Below, in pieces: positions 11,606 to 24,283 of a stretch of DNA of 64,000 bases (position 1 is its first letter; each line of letters starts with the position of its first letter). Both the position numbers and the translations under genes were made by a program. The DNA is taken from positions 697,574,761 to 697,638,760 of the forward strand of contig CM057339.1 of assembly GCA_030015575.1 (NCBI GenBank), given 5' to 3'. This stretch comes from Agapanthus africanus (lineage: Eukaryota; Streptophyta; Magnoliopsida; Asparagales; Amaryllidaceae). The notes beneath the pieces were generated by a model that was not told the DNA's origin, ran no database searches, and saw nothing but the letters and a program-made list of their open reading frames with translations.

Positions 11606-14600
11606 TGTAACGTTTTAGAAATCGTTATGCGAATTTTTCCATTTTAGGATAAAATAGTCGGTGTTTTCAGTTTTAACCCGATTGTGATCAAAGCTCTGTA
11701 CAGACTTGACTGCGCCTAGTTTAACTAGAATAGTGCTAGTGTGCGGGCTTTGGGGGTCAATGGGAAGTTTTGGTTCACATAGAATTTTTCCCTAATTAAA
11801 TATTATTTTAAGTTGTTAATTATGCACTTAATTAGTGGTAATTACATTTTTGGTTTGGGTTAATTACTTCTAATATGAATCTATGCTAATCTAATCGCTA
11901 GATATTTTACTAATCCAACCATCCATAAATATCTAGATATTTTTGTGGCAAAAGGATTTAAATTTTTTTTTAGAAAAGAAAAGAAATAAAAGGTGGAATT
12001 TTAGCATTTATGAGCATTTATTGTCAATTTTTTCTAGAAATCTCCACACACTTCACAAAACTAACCCCATTTTTCCATCAAGGCCGAGCCCTCCCCCAAT
12101 TCTGTCCATTCTTTTTCTTTCCCCGTTTTCAACAATTCTAAGAACAATAAATCCTTAAAATTCCTTAAATAAATTCACAAAACTCCTAAACAAATCTTAA
12201 CCCATCATTTCCCTTCACTAAACTAGCATGGATCTTCAAGAAAAACATGATTTTTGGAGGCAAAAGATGATGAATCTAGTTGCTTTGGTGTGTTCTTGAA
12301 GATGTATAATTTCAAATCCAAATCTTTAATTTGTTGTATTAAATCACTTAGCTAGCTAATTAATTGATTAATATAGCTTTAAACACATGTTTAATTCATT
12401 CATAATAATTTTAAAGAAGTTCAAGTTAGGGTTTAAACTTGATGAATGGGTTAATTGTTAATTGAAGATTAGGAAAACTTAACCTAGTAGGAAATATGAT
12501 AATTGTTAATTCCTAATTTGTCTAATGGAGTTTTTAGCTTACTAGGTTTTACTAAAACATAATTGGACGAGTTTAAAATTACGAAAGGGGTTTGGATAAC
12601 TTAGTTAAGCTGTTTTAAGATGTTTGATATCGCTAAAATTGTGTTAGCTTAAGACTTGTGCATAATTATGCGATAAGTTGCTTACTAGGTTTCGGTGTTT
12701 TTTGGACGTGGGTTCAATTGGTCGTTACGAGGTTATATTTATTATCTTCCTCGTATTTTATTGTGTTGCGTTTGCGCGATCGGGACGATCAGAGTCTAGA
12801 CTTGGTGTTGCGTAGTTCAGCGACCCTAGTTAGGGTTTTTGCCGATGTCGTGCGTGTTTGGTGCGCTAGGTGCGCGGTGTAATTTTCTGGTGACGGCTCC
12901 TGACAGATGAGTATTTACGTGTCGATGTTAGACACGGGTTTCATGATTTTTACGTATCGTCGATGGACATACGTGGATGATATCCTCATATATTTACATG
13001 CATATGTTTTCATGAGTTTTCGGGTGTCGATGTTTGACACTCAGGTTCCATGAGACTTACAGGATATGAGGGCCGATCTGAGAATGCGGTGCCTGAGAAT
13101 TTTTGGATTTGATGTGTCAGTGAGGGACACTGGGGTTTTTCCATGCTGATGATTTTTGCATGAGGTTTTATTATATCATTCCACACTCAGGATTATTTTG
13201 ATATGTTAGTTGTATGTATGCCCTAGAGGCCAGTATTGTACAGATGATGTATATTATTTGATGCTTGGACATATATAGAGAGGACTTTCTTGCTCGATAT
13301 GATAGTATACTATCTGGTTGCTCTTTATCTTAACATGTATACTTGTCTCTTGATGCTGTCTTTTAGTTACATGTTGGTAAAGCCTTTAGGATGTGTACTG
13401 ACAACCAGGACTATGATGCAGATCATACTAGTGGGGCCATGGTAGTCCATAAGTACATCCTTTAATGTCCCTAGTCATGCGTATATCGAGACGGGGCATC
13501 GATATACCAGAGTAGACTAGCGTATACGCTTCTCGACCCATGAGATGGGCGATGGATGATCCCATATCTATTGGTGTTTGACATCAGAGATGGTATTCGG
13601 GTGCTCAGTGGAGACTGGGTACACTGGACGGACTTGCCGAGAACTCCCAGATGGTATTATACCTCACGTTAGATGGCAGTTCTCTGGTGACACTTGTACA
13701 GGTTAGTCTGTAGACCCGAGATCGTCATTTTGTCTTGTGTGATTCCTACTGTGCTTTGATTTCCACCTTACCACGTCCAAGAAGGCGTGCAAAACGGTGG
13801 TTTTTGGGTGCAGTCCCGAGTCACATGGAGGCGGTGAGTGATAGGAGGGGTTTCGTCTCTCCCGGTATTGGGAGTTGATGTTGCGCTGTGCTTGATTGGC
13901 CATAACAGGGAAGTCCCTGGCCAGGGCTGTATTAGAGATTTACTGGTAAGTGTTACCAGTAGTTTCTCGACCCGTTATGAGCCTCATATCGGCATGACTT
14001 ATCGGTTATTGGGGTCTGACGTTTACCACCTCTAGACTTGATATGCGACATATCAGACGAGGAGACCGGACTGTACAGCAAGTGTCACCGTCACGCTTTT
14101 ACAGGAGTTGGAGCAGGCTTTCTTGCTGATCTTCTGATCGCTCAATACCCGGGTAGCCGTTACGTCCAGCTAGTACCGCTGACGGCTTGTGGGTGCTTGA
14201 TGTGATCATCACCTACTGCCGGCGTATTGACGAGTCTTTAAAGTCCTACATAGAGGTTTTACTGGCTCAGGCAAAACGAAATAGGGGCACATATATGATA
14301 TGTGTGGGACCGAGAATAATGCATGTATGTGATACCGTATTCTATTCTCGCGACTTTTTGTATCGGTCGGTTATATGTGATATAGCCGGGTTATCGAATC
14401 AAGTGTTGATTCGATAAGTCGATACATTGAATGTTAGTCGGTTATATGAGATATAACCGGATTATTAAGTCAGGTATTGATTTAATAATTTAGTGTATAA
14501 TTGTATATTTGATATACTAATTTACATTAACTAACATTTGTTCACTTAAGGATTTTTCTCACATGTGCACAACTTTAATATATATGTGATATATATTAAA

Positions 14601-16239
14601 ATGTGTTTTCATTTTGTATCATGGTTGTTGATACATCATTCATGGGTGTGCAAGACATACACCATTCTATTTTAAATGGTAGTTTATAATTATTTAAGGT
14701 AATTACAAATTAGTGGAGCTTTTGTCACAAGCATGAAGCTTGTAGAAGCTTGTGGATGCTTTGAAAAAGTCCACTAACTTTGTTTTACTTTAGATTTTTA
14801 TTAACCTAACCATTTTGGATTATCCATGGTTATGTCTCTATATGAGTTAGTATATGATACTCACTCACCAATGGTTAGCTCACTAACTTGATCATTATCC
14901 TCATCTCATTTTGTTCATCTTCTTCCTTGAGCTCAAAAACTTTCTAAGGTTTGATCCAAAGTGAGAAACATTGTGAGAAAAGAAATTCTAAAGTGAACCC
15001 ACTTCCTATTTCTCCATCCTCTACTAGACTAGCATTTTAGTTTAGGGTGTTTGCTTCACTAATTCTCTAGTTAGTGAAGTAGAAGCTTGAGTTGGCATCC
15101 CCTCGACGTAGATCATCTTCGGCCTCGAAGACTTCAAGCAAGGACGCTCCTTTAGCCTCGTGAAGCCATGCAAGAGTACGGGAGAATCACGATCGCAGCG
15201 AAGGGACTTCAACAAGGAGCTAATGAAGTGAAGGACCAATCTACAAAGGTTGTATTTTCTTCTTCACTTAGATAGTAAATGGTTTACTATATGTTTCCGT
15301 ATTGTATTCTAGCCAACGATTCTTGTTTAGAGTTCCTTTTCACGGAAATTTTTTTTAAATGGCATGGACGATGCCTCCTGAAACCTTGCTGCTGTCGAAG
15401 GGATTCCTACATGATATGCATTGCTTCATGTAGTTGTAGTACCCTAATGATGTACCTTTACATGATTGTTGCATATTCATATTGCCATACTTATGCTATC
15501 AGATTACATGTGATAGATTTATCGCTGTTCGTGTATACTTGCGATTACAGTATGATGTTAATTACTATTCACGAGTTGGCAACTCACCCCCGTTGTGCCG
15601 CAGTGTTTTGCACGGCTTACCCTCAGAGTAGTCGCGCAGGGCGTCTTATCATCTTTACTTTTGCGGATACCGCTACGGTTGGCTTTGAGGCCTTTCTTTT
15701 TAGGTGGGTTTACGGTTATCCGTTTATGTACCTTGGATATCTTTTGTTGGATCTAGTATTCTCCATCTACCACTTCTTGTATTTGACTTAGAGACGAGTT
15801 GTGAGGATTCGGTGTTGTTTATATTTTGGTGACTTTGGGTGCCGTGCTCGTGGGAGCCGGTCTTGTTGTAAAGTTTTACTTCTTTATGCAGTTTTCCTTT
15901 ATATTTCTTCTCTACGGCGTCGTATTTATATCTTATGGTGGTTGTCTCCGCCGTTGAGCGTGAGTTGCTCCCGTTTGGGATGCTTTATATTTATTTTATG
16001 TTGTACCCGTTTTCGGGGCTAGTTTTTACAAAGGAGGTGCTGCCGAAATTTTCAAGAAAGAAAACTATAGTTAAAGATTTTACTCGAGATTTTTTCCGAA
16101 TGATTTAAACTATGTTTTTCTCCACTTATCCAGTTTTGGGTGGTTTAGATTTCTGGGTTTCGGCTTACTTAAGTTGCGTACGCCTGTAGACGTTACGTAG
16201 TTTAAGTGCCGGTTACGGGCCTAATTTTGGGTCGTGACA
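11606..16239 (+). repeat. 3' LTR of G, interrupted by solo LTR H
   Basis: Begins TGTAACG after the polypurine tract and ends GTCGTGACA like the 5' LTR. H plus one target duplication accounts for 2213 bp, leaving about 2.4 kb of G LTR. At about 12885 it jumps to the sequence equivalent to 5544, so it lacks at least 1 kb present in the 5' copy (4496-5543). 11606-12885 is AT-rich with no coding signal. Confidence 0.82.
13204..15411 (+). mobile_element. Solo LTR H (copia, 2208 bp)
   Basis: It begins TGTTAGTTGTATGTATGCCC and ends CCTACA, flanked on both sides by TGATA (13199-13203 and 15412-15416). Removing it and one TGATA restores TTTTGATATGCATTGC, matching the uninterrupted 5' LTR of G near 5860. 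It has no internal domain, so it is a product of LTR-LTR recombination after insertion. It is the same subfamily as the LTR of F. Confidence 0.92.
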
Positions 16240-19095
16240 ATATTGCTTGGGTATGCCATCGTATAGTTACATACGACCTCGAAAGAATTTGTTCCAGTTC
16301 GAGGATGGTTTTCGGTTCTGGAGAAATAGAATAAGGATTATTCAGTTGTTTTTTCCCTTTACCTTCACTCAGGTTGCGAGAGCTCCTAATATTAGGAGAG
16401 TTCATCTATTGCGCTGATTGGATAGTCTTCTTACAAATCTTAGGCTAGTGCCGAACGGTAGGGAAGGAGGAAAATCAATTAGCCTAAGTGTGGTGTACAG
16501 AAGTTAATAAGTAAAGACAAATAAAGGGATTGGAGTGAGGGCAAGAAAATATACGGTTACAGTCATGAATCTGGATTGTGGAAGAGGCGTCACTAAAAGT
16601 ACCCGGTTACCCCTTCGAAACATTTTCATGTTTCAGTTTTACTATGCGATATTAATTGAAAACTGTTTTCCCAGTTAGATTCTAATTCCAGGGTACGTAT
16701 TTACCAGATTTGATTCTCACATCTATATGGCGTTACAGATGGTAAGTGAGAGTAAGATATTGGGAATTAGGTGATTAGATCCTCTATATATCGGAATTCT
16801 TTATAATTAGTGATATTTAAGGAAATCACCTGGGTTTTGCCTGACGGCAAATATTTAGTTTTAAATATCCGTTGTTATGCACCAAAATCAAACTGATATA
16901 TCTGTACGTTTATTTATAAAGTGAGATATGACTTTTTGAAATTATGTCTATGACATTTACCTGTATCAGTTGATAGTTAGGTAAGGTGCATTCAACAACG
17001 ATGTAATTCTTCTTAACTATAGTACAGTTTCAACCTTCGACGCACAGGATTTGAGTTGTTGAACTCAGAGGACTTATACAAAGCATTATATATTGTCCGA
17101 TGTCCGTTAGGACAAAGAGATTGGTACTCGTACTATATTCAGTTTACTCATGACTTATCTAGTTTTAGACAAGTATTTCGATAAAATGCAAGGTTCAAGT
17201 TTTGAGAAGATATAAGTATAAGAATAAAGTAAAGAACCATATGTTGCAAGTATCAGAATTCTTCAAGGTGATCGAAGATGTAGATACTTGGGTTTGGTAT
17301 TCCGTTGTAAGTAATAGTTTTGAGAACTTGCTTCTCTTTCAGGTTACTCATATGTTGATGTATTCCTGGATGAGTAATGTTGTATGGTCTTCTTCCATTT
17401 GGTTGATATGCACAGGAAACGGCTGCATGATTTTTGAATCTGATTCCAATTAAATTAGTGCATTCGTTTCTATATTAGATATATAAAATGGATTCATATC
17501 TTAACAATGTTAAGCAATATGGAGTTGTCCGACTAATGCTTAAAACTAGAATCTGGACAAACTCAAGGCACGTTTCAGTAATGGCAGTTTGTGGGTTATC
17601 CCGGGGTTTGACGAGGGTTAACATTCTACCATCTGGAAGATCAATAGTTATATTGTTCTTGACTCACCACAGTTTTAGTAAAATGGATTCTTTTTAGAAA
17701 ACATTAGTGGGAGTATAGTAGAACTAGAATTGATTCCAAAACCACAAACGATTACTGAAAATTTAGTATAACCTAAAAATTCAATTGAATTTGACATTCC
17801 ATTACCAACTCCACAGATTTTGTGGGTAACCTCAAACACCCGAGAGGTACATCGGTCTCCTCAAAGACGGTGACAGGGAGATTTTTGATTACCCAAACTT
17901 ACTACGACTGCTGTTCTAGACTATAGGATCTGGCAAGAGGATGAGTATAACGTCGTTCTAAATTAGCTTTAAAAGTGCACATGTATATGACTCTGCTAGA
18001 AGGTTGTTGTAGTCGGTGGGAGCAGCGGAAGCATAGTAGGCAAGTAGCTTATGTCTATTTATAGACTAAAGCAGGTATAGCGGAGATAGATCATCTAGTC
18101 TTGATGTGACGGGCATAGAGTTTGACTTCATCAGAACAACAGATGGACCTGGTAAAAAGGTATTAGGGAGTGATGTCCTGGTATTTGGATGACACGCACT
18201 TAATAGGAAGAGATCTTCCTATACTACGATCGGTTATACTATGGTTGTCACAAGTTGTTTCTCCACATAGGATCGAGATAAAATATCAGGAATTCTGGTA
18301 ACTAGATCTATGGTTTTAAATCTAGATTTGGAAAGTGTCCCAATTCGGGTACTTGACACTATTCTAAAGGGTTTTAGAATGGACGACTCCTGGCGTGGTG
18401 GTGTACCCAAAGGTGATGGAGTCACCCACTCTAAAGAGATGTATTCTAGACTGATGAGGAGAGGGATTTGCATGATTGGCATATTACTTGCTTAGGCAAC
18501 TGAGTCAATCATGAGATGTCAAGTACCACACCAGATATTGCTTTTGCACTAGCTACAATAAGCATATATATATTAATCCAATCCTAAAGAAACGTTGGGA
18601 AGCAATTATGAACATAAGTGGATGTTCTTGGTATATGGTAATGGCAGCCTCCTTCGGGAGGTGGTTATCATTTTAGGCTTCCAAAGTGACCTGGATGATA
18701 GAGTGGTTGTCTGAGTTATAGTTTTCCCTCTTTTGAAGGGCAGTATGTTAGACGGGTGGTCCTAGCGGATATTGTGGAAGACATAGCGCATGATACTGAT
18801 TAAATTCAGTGGATGATACAGTCTAAGAAGTTTGTTAGATTTAGAGTTCATTTGTGAACTAGGTCCCATCAGTATTGCTTATTTCAGGAGATAGTCTTTC
18901 TCCATGAAGTTGAGATATAGAGAGATAAAGACAGAAATATTAGAGCGAATCCGCTCACTGAAGCTATTTCTCGAACACAATAGTTTCGCAAAAGGGCTTT
19001 GCGAGACTGATTAGTAGAGAAGTTGGGTGTTCGGTATTACAGGGGCTGTGAGTATGTGACACCGCAATAATTAGCCTTAAGTGCAAGTGGGAGAT
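16240..19095 (+). pseudogene. Pol relic of D
   Basis: No long frame remains, but short runs align with the pol of A. Around 17707 is the GTGGGAGTATAGTAGAACTAG block of the integrase-RT linker, near 18020-18070 the relic of GSSGKVCKLLKSIYGLKQ, then blocks matching RT and RNase H up to about 19000. The same decayed blocks with similar indels occur in B (38698-41755) and partly in E. This suggests the decay predates spread of the family. Confidence 0.65.
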
Positions 19096-21042
19096 TGTTG
19101 GCTATAGTGCCCTCAAGGCAATTATTGTAATCACAGGCGTGCGATTGTGATGATTGAGGGAGGACCTATACGGGTAGAACAGTCTTACTCGAGTTGATTT
19201 TATGCTATCTGGTTTGTCTTTATCATCATGTATATGCATTATGTGGTATTACAGATCACTATTACATGTTGATAGAGCCCATAGGATTCTTGCTTGACTA
19301 CCACCATTATGATGGCGATCATATACGTGAGAGCTGGGTGGTCTATAAGCACATCCGATCCTTAAATGCCCCTAGTTGAGAAAGTATCAAGACTGGGCAT
19401 TGATACTCCAGAGTAAACTAGTGTGTACTTATCGAGACCCCGACGAGGGGCGGTGGCCGATCTCACAAGCCATTGGTGTCTGTTTGTCACCTAAGATAGT
19501 ATACAGGTGCTCATTGGGTTATGAGTACACTGGACGGACTCGTCGGGAATATGCTAGTTGGTATTATACCTATTGTCAGATAGCAGTTCCCAGGTGACAT
19601 GTGTACAGGTTAGTCTGTCGACTTGAGATCGTCATTTGTCTCATGTGAGTTCCCACTGTGCTTTGATTACTACCCTACCACGGCTCAAAGGAATTGTGCA
19701 AACAAGTTTTAGTTAGGTACAGTCCCGAGCCACATAGAGGCAGTGAGCGGATCGTCGGGAATTCGCCTCTCCCGGTATTGGGGGTTGATGTCGTATAGTG
19801 CACGGGTTCCCATCACCCGAGATCCTTGACTAATATAGTCGAGAATTACTAATTTGGATCGGTAGTTTCTCAGTTGGTGATGGGCTTCATACTGACACAA
19901 AATATCGCGTTATTAGGGGTCTGACTTTATCCACCCCCTAGACTCGATATGCGATACTCTTAGAAGAACAGACCGGACAGTATGGAGATTGTCACGAACA
20001 GACTCAATAGGGGTTCGAATGAGTTTGCTTGTCGGCCTTCCTTTCTCTCAATACCTAGGTAGCCGTTATGTACAGCTAGTGCCGCTGACGTGCTTGTGGT
20101 TAAACCCACTGCTAGCGTATTGACGAGTTTTTAGAGTCTCACACAGAGGGTTTTCCTGGTTCGGGCGAAACGATGTATAGGCCGTTTGGTTTTACGGCAA
20201 GGTTCTATCATATACATGCATGTATCATGATTCGGATGGATAATAATAGCGGGCTTTGGTTAAACCCGGATTCTAGTATTATATTATTGGATTATTTTCG
20301 TCTCTTTGTATTCGTATTTTTTGGAATACGGATATGGGTATGTATATACGGATGAGGGGTATTCTTTTAATTCATTACAAGATTACTTCTAGAAGATGCC
20401 ATTTCATTTTTGTTTTAACCATTTTGTTAAATGGTTAAATGAAGTGGAGGATGAGGTGTTCTTTGCATTTATGGAAGCATGGCTCAAGGAGTGACTCATG
20501 GTTTACTATTGTAGCATGATTGATTTATATGTGTTGTGAGATATTTTGTGAACTTGATGATTCTTTCATTCATAACACTTAGCCATTTTCTATGGTTGCT
20601 ACACTCTCATCCTCAAGTTTCTTCTTCTACCTCCACCTTTCAAGTCTCATGTGTTGTGAAACCTAGGGTGTTTGGAGACAAATTAATCCATCACTGGATT
20701 CTACATCATCTAGGCTATCTAGTTTAGCAAACTAGGTACCCTAGTTACCTCGGTTATGAGGTTAGAGCTTGAACTACAAATCCTCAGATGGATCATCTTC
20801 GATGAAAGAAGATCGGCGACCAAGCTTGATCATGGTGGCCTCTAGGAGCTTGGGAAGAAGGTTACAGACCGAAGGACTCGGATCATTTGGTATAACACTT
20901 CTATCATAGTAGTTTAGCACTTGTTAGTTAGCTAGTAAAGGTTTATGGTTCGATCTTGACGGATTCGTTATAGCCAAAAATTTTAAACACCGGTTTTTGT
21001 TCCGCATCAGCCACGGCAGATGGCCAGGGCGCTGTCGTAACA
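19096..21042 (+). repeat. 3' LTR of D (about 1.95 kb)
   Basis: Starts TGTTGGCTATAGTGCCC after the polypurine tract. It shares the family's U3 blocks, such as the GGCGATCATATACGTGAGAG-like stretch and the GGCTTTGGTTAAACCCGG stretch. It ends GTCGTAACA near 21042, where it meets minus-strand pol relic E. No gene is seen. Confidence 0.7.
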
Positions 21043-21608
21043 CAAAATTTGGGAAACATCCAAAATCTAGATCTAAAACCATAGATCTAGTCACCAGAAC
21101 TCCCGATATACTATCCAAATCCAACGTGGAGAAAACACTGTGTGCCAACCAAAAATCTGACCGATTGTGGTATAGGAATATCACTTCTTATCTGGAATAT
21201 GTCATCTAAAACATAGACAGTACTCCCTACATCCTTCTTACTTTGTTCATCTTTTGTTTTGATGAAGTCAATCACCTTGACTGTCACTTAAATAACAGAT
21301 GATTCATCTCCTCTATTCTCGCTTTAGTCTACGAATAGATATAAGCATCTTCCACACCTTCCGCTGCTCCCACTGACTACGATAACCCTCTAACAGAGTC
21401 ATATACACGTGCACTTCCAAAATCCCATTTGGAAAGACGTTATAGTCCACCTGCCAGATATCATGGCCATAAACTGCATCAGCGCCAAAACATATCCATA
21501 TGGATTTCAACATAGACACTGATGTAAAATTCACATCACAATCCACAACGGGTATTTAATGAAAACTTTTTACAACAAGTCTAGCCTTATTAGGTAATCA
21601 CCTTTTTC
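21043..21608 (-). pseudogene. Pol relic E of the B/D family
   Basis: On the minus strand the fragment runs from a remnant of NKARLVAKGF (about 21600) through MLKSI, DIWQVD and VYM (21313-21546) to sequence matching 18060-18340 of D. It is a broken RT piece with no complete domain. It lies between the D LTR and the truncated left LTR of C. Confidence 0.7.
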
Positions 21609-23341
21609 CTTGGTTCACTAGAACAAAGTAGAAGTGATGCAAAACAACCTAAACTAGTAGGCTAAACTAGTGTAGATTGGTGATGTGGGTTTGGATCTCA
21701 CTTAAAAATCTTTTCTTTTTGTCTCCTTAACTCACTTTGATGGAGGTAGTAAGCTTTTGAGGAGGAAGAAGTAGGAGAAGGCTAAGCAAGCTCAAGATAA
21801 TTGTTATGCCAAAATAAAGTGAATAATGAATATATGAGAAAGGGTCACACTCACTCATAACCAAGGTTAAAAAATATCTAAATATTTTGTTATTGGGTTA
21901 AAGAATATGTGTAGTGATTAAATCATGGTTAAGTGTAGAGATTAAACCATGGTTTAAGTGTAGAGATTAAACCATGGTTTAAGTCAAAGTCAACAATGGA
22001 AGTGTGTAGAAACAAAGCAATCATGATATAATCCTAATTAATTCTTTAATCAATAATCAAAATAAATAAATATCCAAACCATGTGATTCTTGCATAGCCA
22101 ACTCCAATGTATCATCACCATGATACATGTATGCATGCATGTGCGCATACACATCAACATATATACATACATACATTCATGCATACAATAAATAAAGAAA
22201 AGGTTATAAGTGAAAAGACTAATGGTCATTAATATTAAATCAACAATTGATTTAATATACCGGTCATATCACATATGACCCGACCAAAAGAAAATGCCAG
22301 ATTATAATGTGGTATCACATACACGCATTTAATCAGGAATGTGCGCATATCACCATATGCACCCCACATCGTTTCGCCTGAGCTAGGTAACCCCTTTGTG
22401 GGACTCTAAGACTCGTCAATACGCCGGCAGTAGGCGATGATCATATCAAACACCCACAAGTCGGAAGCAGTCAGCTAAACGTAACGGCCACCCGGGTATT
22501 GAGTGAGCAGAAGAAAAACAAGTGAACCTATCAAAACTCCTGTCGAGCCAACCGGTAACACTTACCGTACAGTCCAGTCTCTTCGTCAGATATGCTGCAT
22601 ACCAAGTCTAGGGATGGCATCGTCGACCCCAATAACTCAATAAGTCATGTCGATGTATGGCCTATAACAGTTCGAGAAACTACTGATAACATTTATCAAT
22701 AAATCTCATCAGCCCTGACCAGGGACTTGCTGATATAGCCAATCGAGCACAGCGCAACATCAACCCCCAATACCGGGAGAGACGAAACCCCTCCTATCGC
22801 TCATTGCCTCCACATGTCTCGGGACTGTACCCAAAAGCCACCTGTTTGCACGACTCAGTAGAGCCGTGGTAGGGTGGAAATCAAAGCAAAGTGGGAGAAC
22901 ACATGAGCCTCTATGACGATCTCGGGTCTACAGACTAACCTGTACCAGTGTCACCTGAGAACTGCTATCCGACGATAGATATAATACCATATTGGAGTTC
23001 TCGGCAAGTCCGTCCAGTGTATCCAGTCTCCACTGAGCACCCGTATACAATCTCGGTGTCAAACATAAATGGATGTGGGATCATCCTTCGCCCATCTCAT
23101 GGGTCCAGTATCATATATGCTAGTCTACTCTGGAATATCGATACCCCGTCTCGATACACCAACGACTAGGGACATTTCAGGATATGCTTATAAACTACAT
23201 ATCTGATCGCAGTCACAGTAGTCAAGCAAATATCCTCAGGGCTTTATCAACATGTACAAATGAATAAAAGCATGATCAAGTGAACATGTCAGATAAAGTG
23301 TAACCAGATAGCATACTATCATGTCGAGCAAGAAAGTCCTC

Positions 23342-23399
<58 letters not shown>

Positions 23400-23441
23400 C
23401 ACTATCAAATAATGGCCTCTAGGGCATACATATATCCAACA
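21609..23441 (-). repeat. Left (3') LTR of element C, truncated
   Basis: On the minus strand it follows polypurine sequence and starts TGTTGGATATATGTATGCCCTAGAGG. About 300 bp of the family's LTR end (through to a terminal CA) is missing where it meets E, so the 21609 edge is approximate. Its start differs from that of the middle LTR (TGTTAGTGTATATGCCC), so it is not that LTR's sister copy. 21609-22200 is AT-rich and holds nothing else I can identify. Confidence 0.7.
23344..23394. repeat. (TA)n microsatellite
   Basis: About 25 TA units near the start of the left C LTR. It is a simple slippage repeat and is absent from the sister LTRs. Confidence 0.95.
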
Positions 23442-23455
23442 ATCTCCCACTTGCA

Positions 23456-23796
23456 CTAAGGCCGGTTATTGGCGTATCTCATACCCAACATCTCAAAAAG
23501 TCGCTCATGCTGCGGCGGAAGGAGGGCCTTGGTGATTGGATCCGCGGTGTTATTCTTTCTATCTACTCTCTGAATCTCGATCTTGCGGCGATCAACTATC
23601 TCCCGGATCAAATGATATCGCCTCAGGATGTGTCTGGACCGCTGATGGGACCTGGGCTCCTTGGCTAACGCCATAGCCCCATTATTATCACAATAAAATG
23701 GTATTGGATCAATAATGGTTGGAACTACTCCTAGCTCCGAGACGAACTTCCTCATCTAGACCGCTTCCTTTGCGGCATCATTTGCAGCAATGTACT
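23456..23796 (-). pseudogene. RNase H C-terminal part of C
   Basis: It reads MRKFVSELGVVP, PFYCDNNGAMALAKEPRS, HILRRYHLIREIVD, NTADPITKALLP and ends MRYANNRP with a TAG. This is the end of a copia RNase H. A TAG replaces the Trp codon just before MRKF. The upstream half of the domain resumes at 43872 beyond B, with TAC (Tyr of STMEAEY) shared by the target duplication. The terminal TADPITK tail is complete, unlike in A and C2. Confidence 0.85.
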
Positions 23797-24283
23797 TGTT
23801 GGAGATAGTGCCCTCATAGTCAATTATTGGATCGCAGATACGTGATTGCAATGATTGCGGATGACCTATACCGGTAGGACAGTCTTACTCGAGATGATAG
23901 TATGCTATCTGGTTTGCCTTTATCAGTCGTGTACATGTTCAGGTGACTGATTACATGTTACACTTTGATAGAGCCCTTAGGATCTTGCTTTACTACCAAC
24001 AGTATGATGGCGATCATATACGTGAGAGTTGGGTAGTTTATACGCACATCCTTAATTATGGTCCCTAGTCGTGGGAGTTTCGAGACAGGGCATCGATACT
24101 CCGGAGTAGACTAGTGTGTACAGTCGAGACCCCGACGAGGGGCGGTGGCCGGTCCCACAAGCCACTGGTGTCAGTTGGATCACCTAAGATGTATACAGGT
24201 GCTCATTGGGTTATGAGTACACCGGACAGGACTCGCCGGGAATCTGCTAGTTAGTACTATATCTATCGTCAGATAGCAGTTCC

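Larger units (their letters stand above)
4496..16239 (+). mobile_element. Gypsy chromovirus G (Tekay-type), decayed
   Basis: A plus-strand Ty3/gypsy element: partial 5' LTR (4496-6681), Met-tRNA PBS, gag, protease, RT, RNase H, integrase and a chromodomain-like tail in that order (6920-11566), polypurine tract, and 3' LTR (11606-16239, interrupted by solo LTR H). Order PR-RT-RH-IN is diagnostic of gypsy. The C-terminal tail and RT motifs resemble the Tekay/Del chromovirus clade; this is recognition, not phylogeny. The reading frame is broken by several stops and frameshifts, so the copy is dead. It lies within copia derivative D, whose sequence resumes at 16240. Confidence 0.9.
16240..21042 (+). 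mobile_element. Copia derivative D (3' part), non-coding
   Basis: From 16240 the sequence aligns block by block with the internal region of B (from about 38860). It ends with polypurine tract GTGCAAGTGGGAGAT and an LTR starting TGTTGGCTATAGTGCCCTC. Its upstream part was separated by insertion of G. It carries only relics of pol, like B and E. Confidence 0.75.

Noticed and set aside
15042-15239. Short frames in LTR H and in the F leader (15042-15239, 688-966)
   Set aside because: Not conserved in sister LTRs or leaders and without domains.
23344-23394. (TA)n run as a promoter or origin
   Set aside because: A simple microsatellite absent from sister LTRs.
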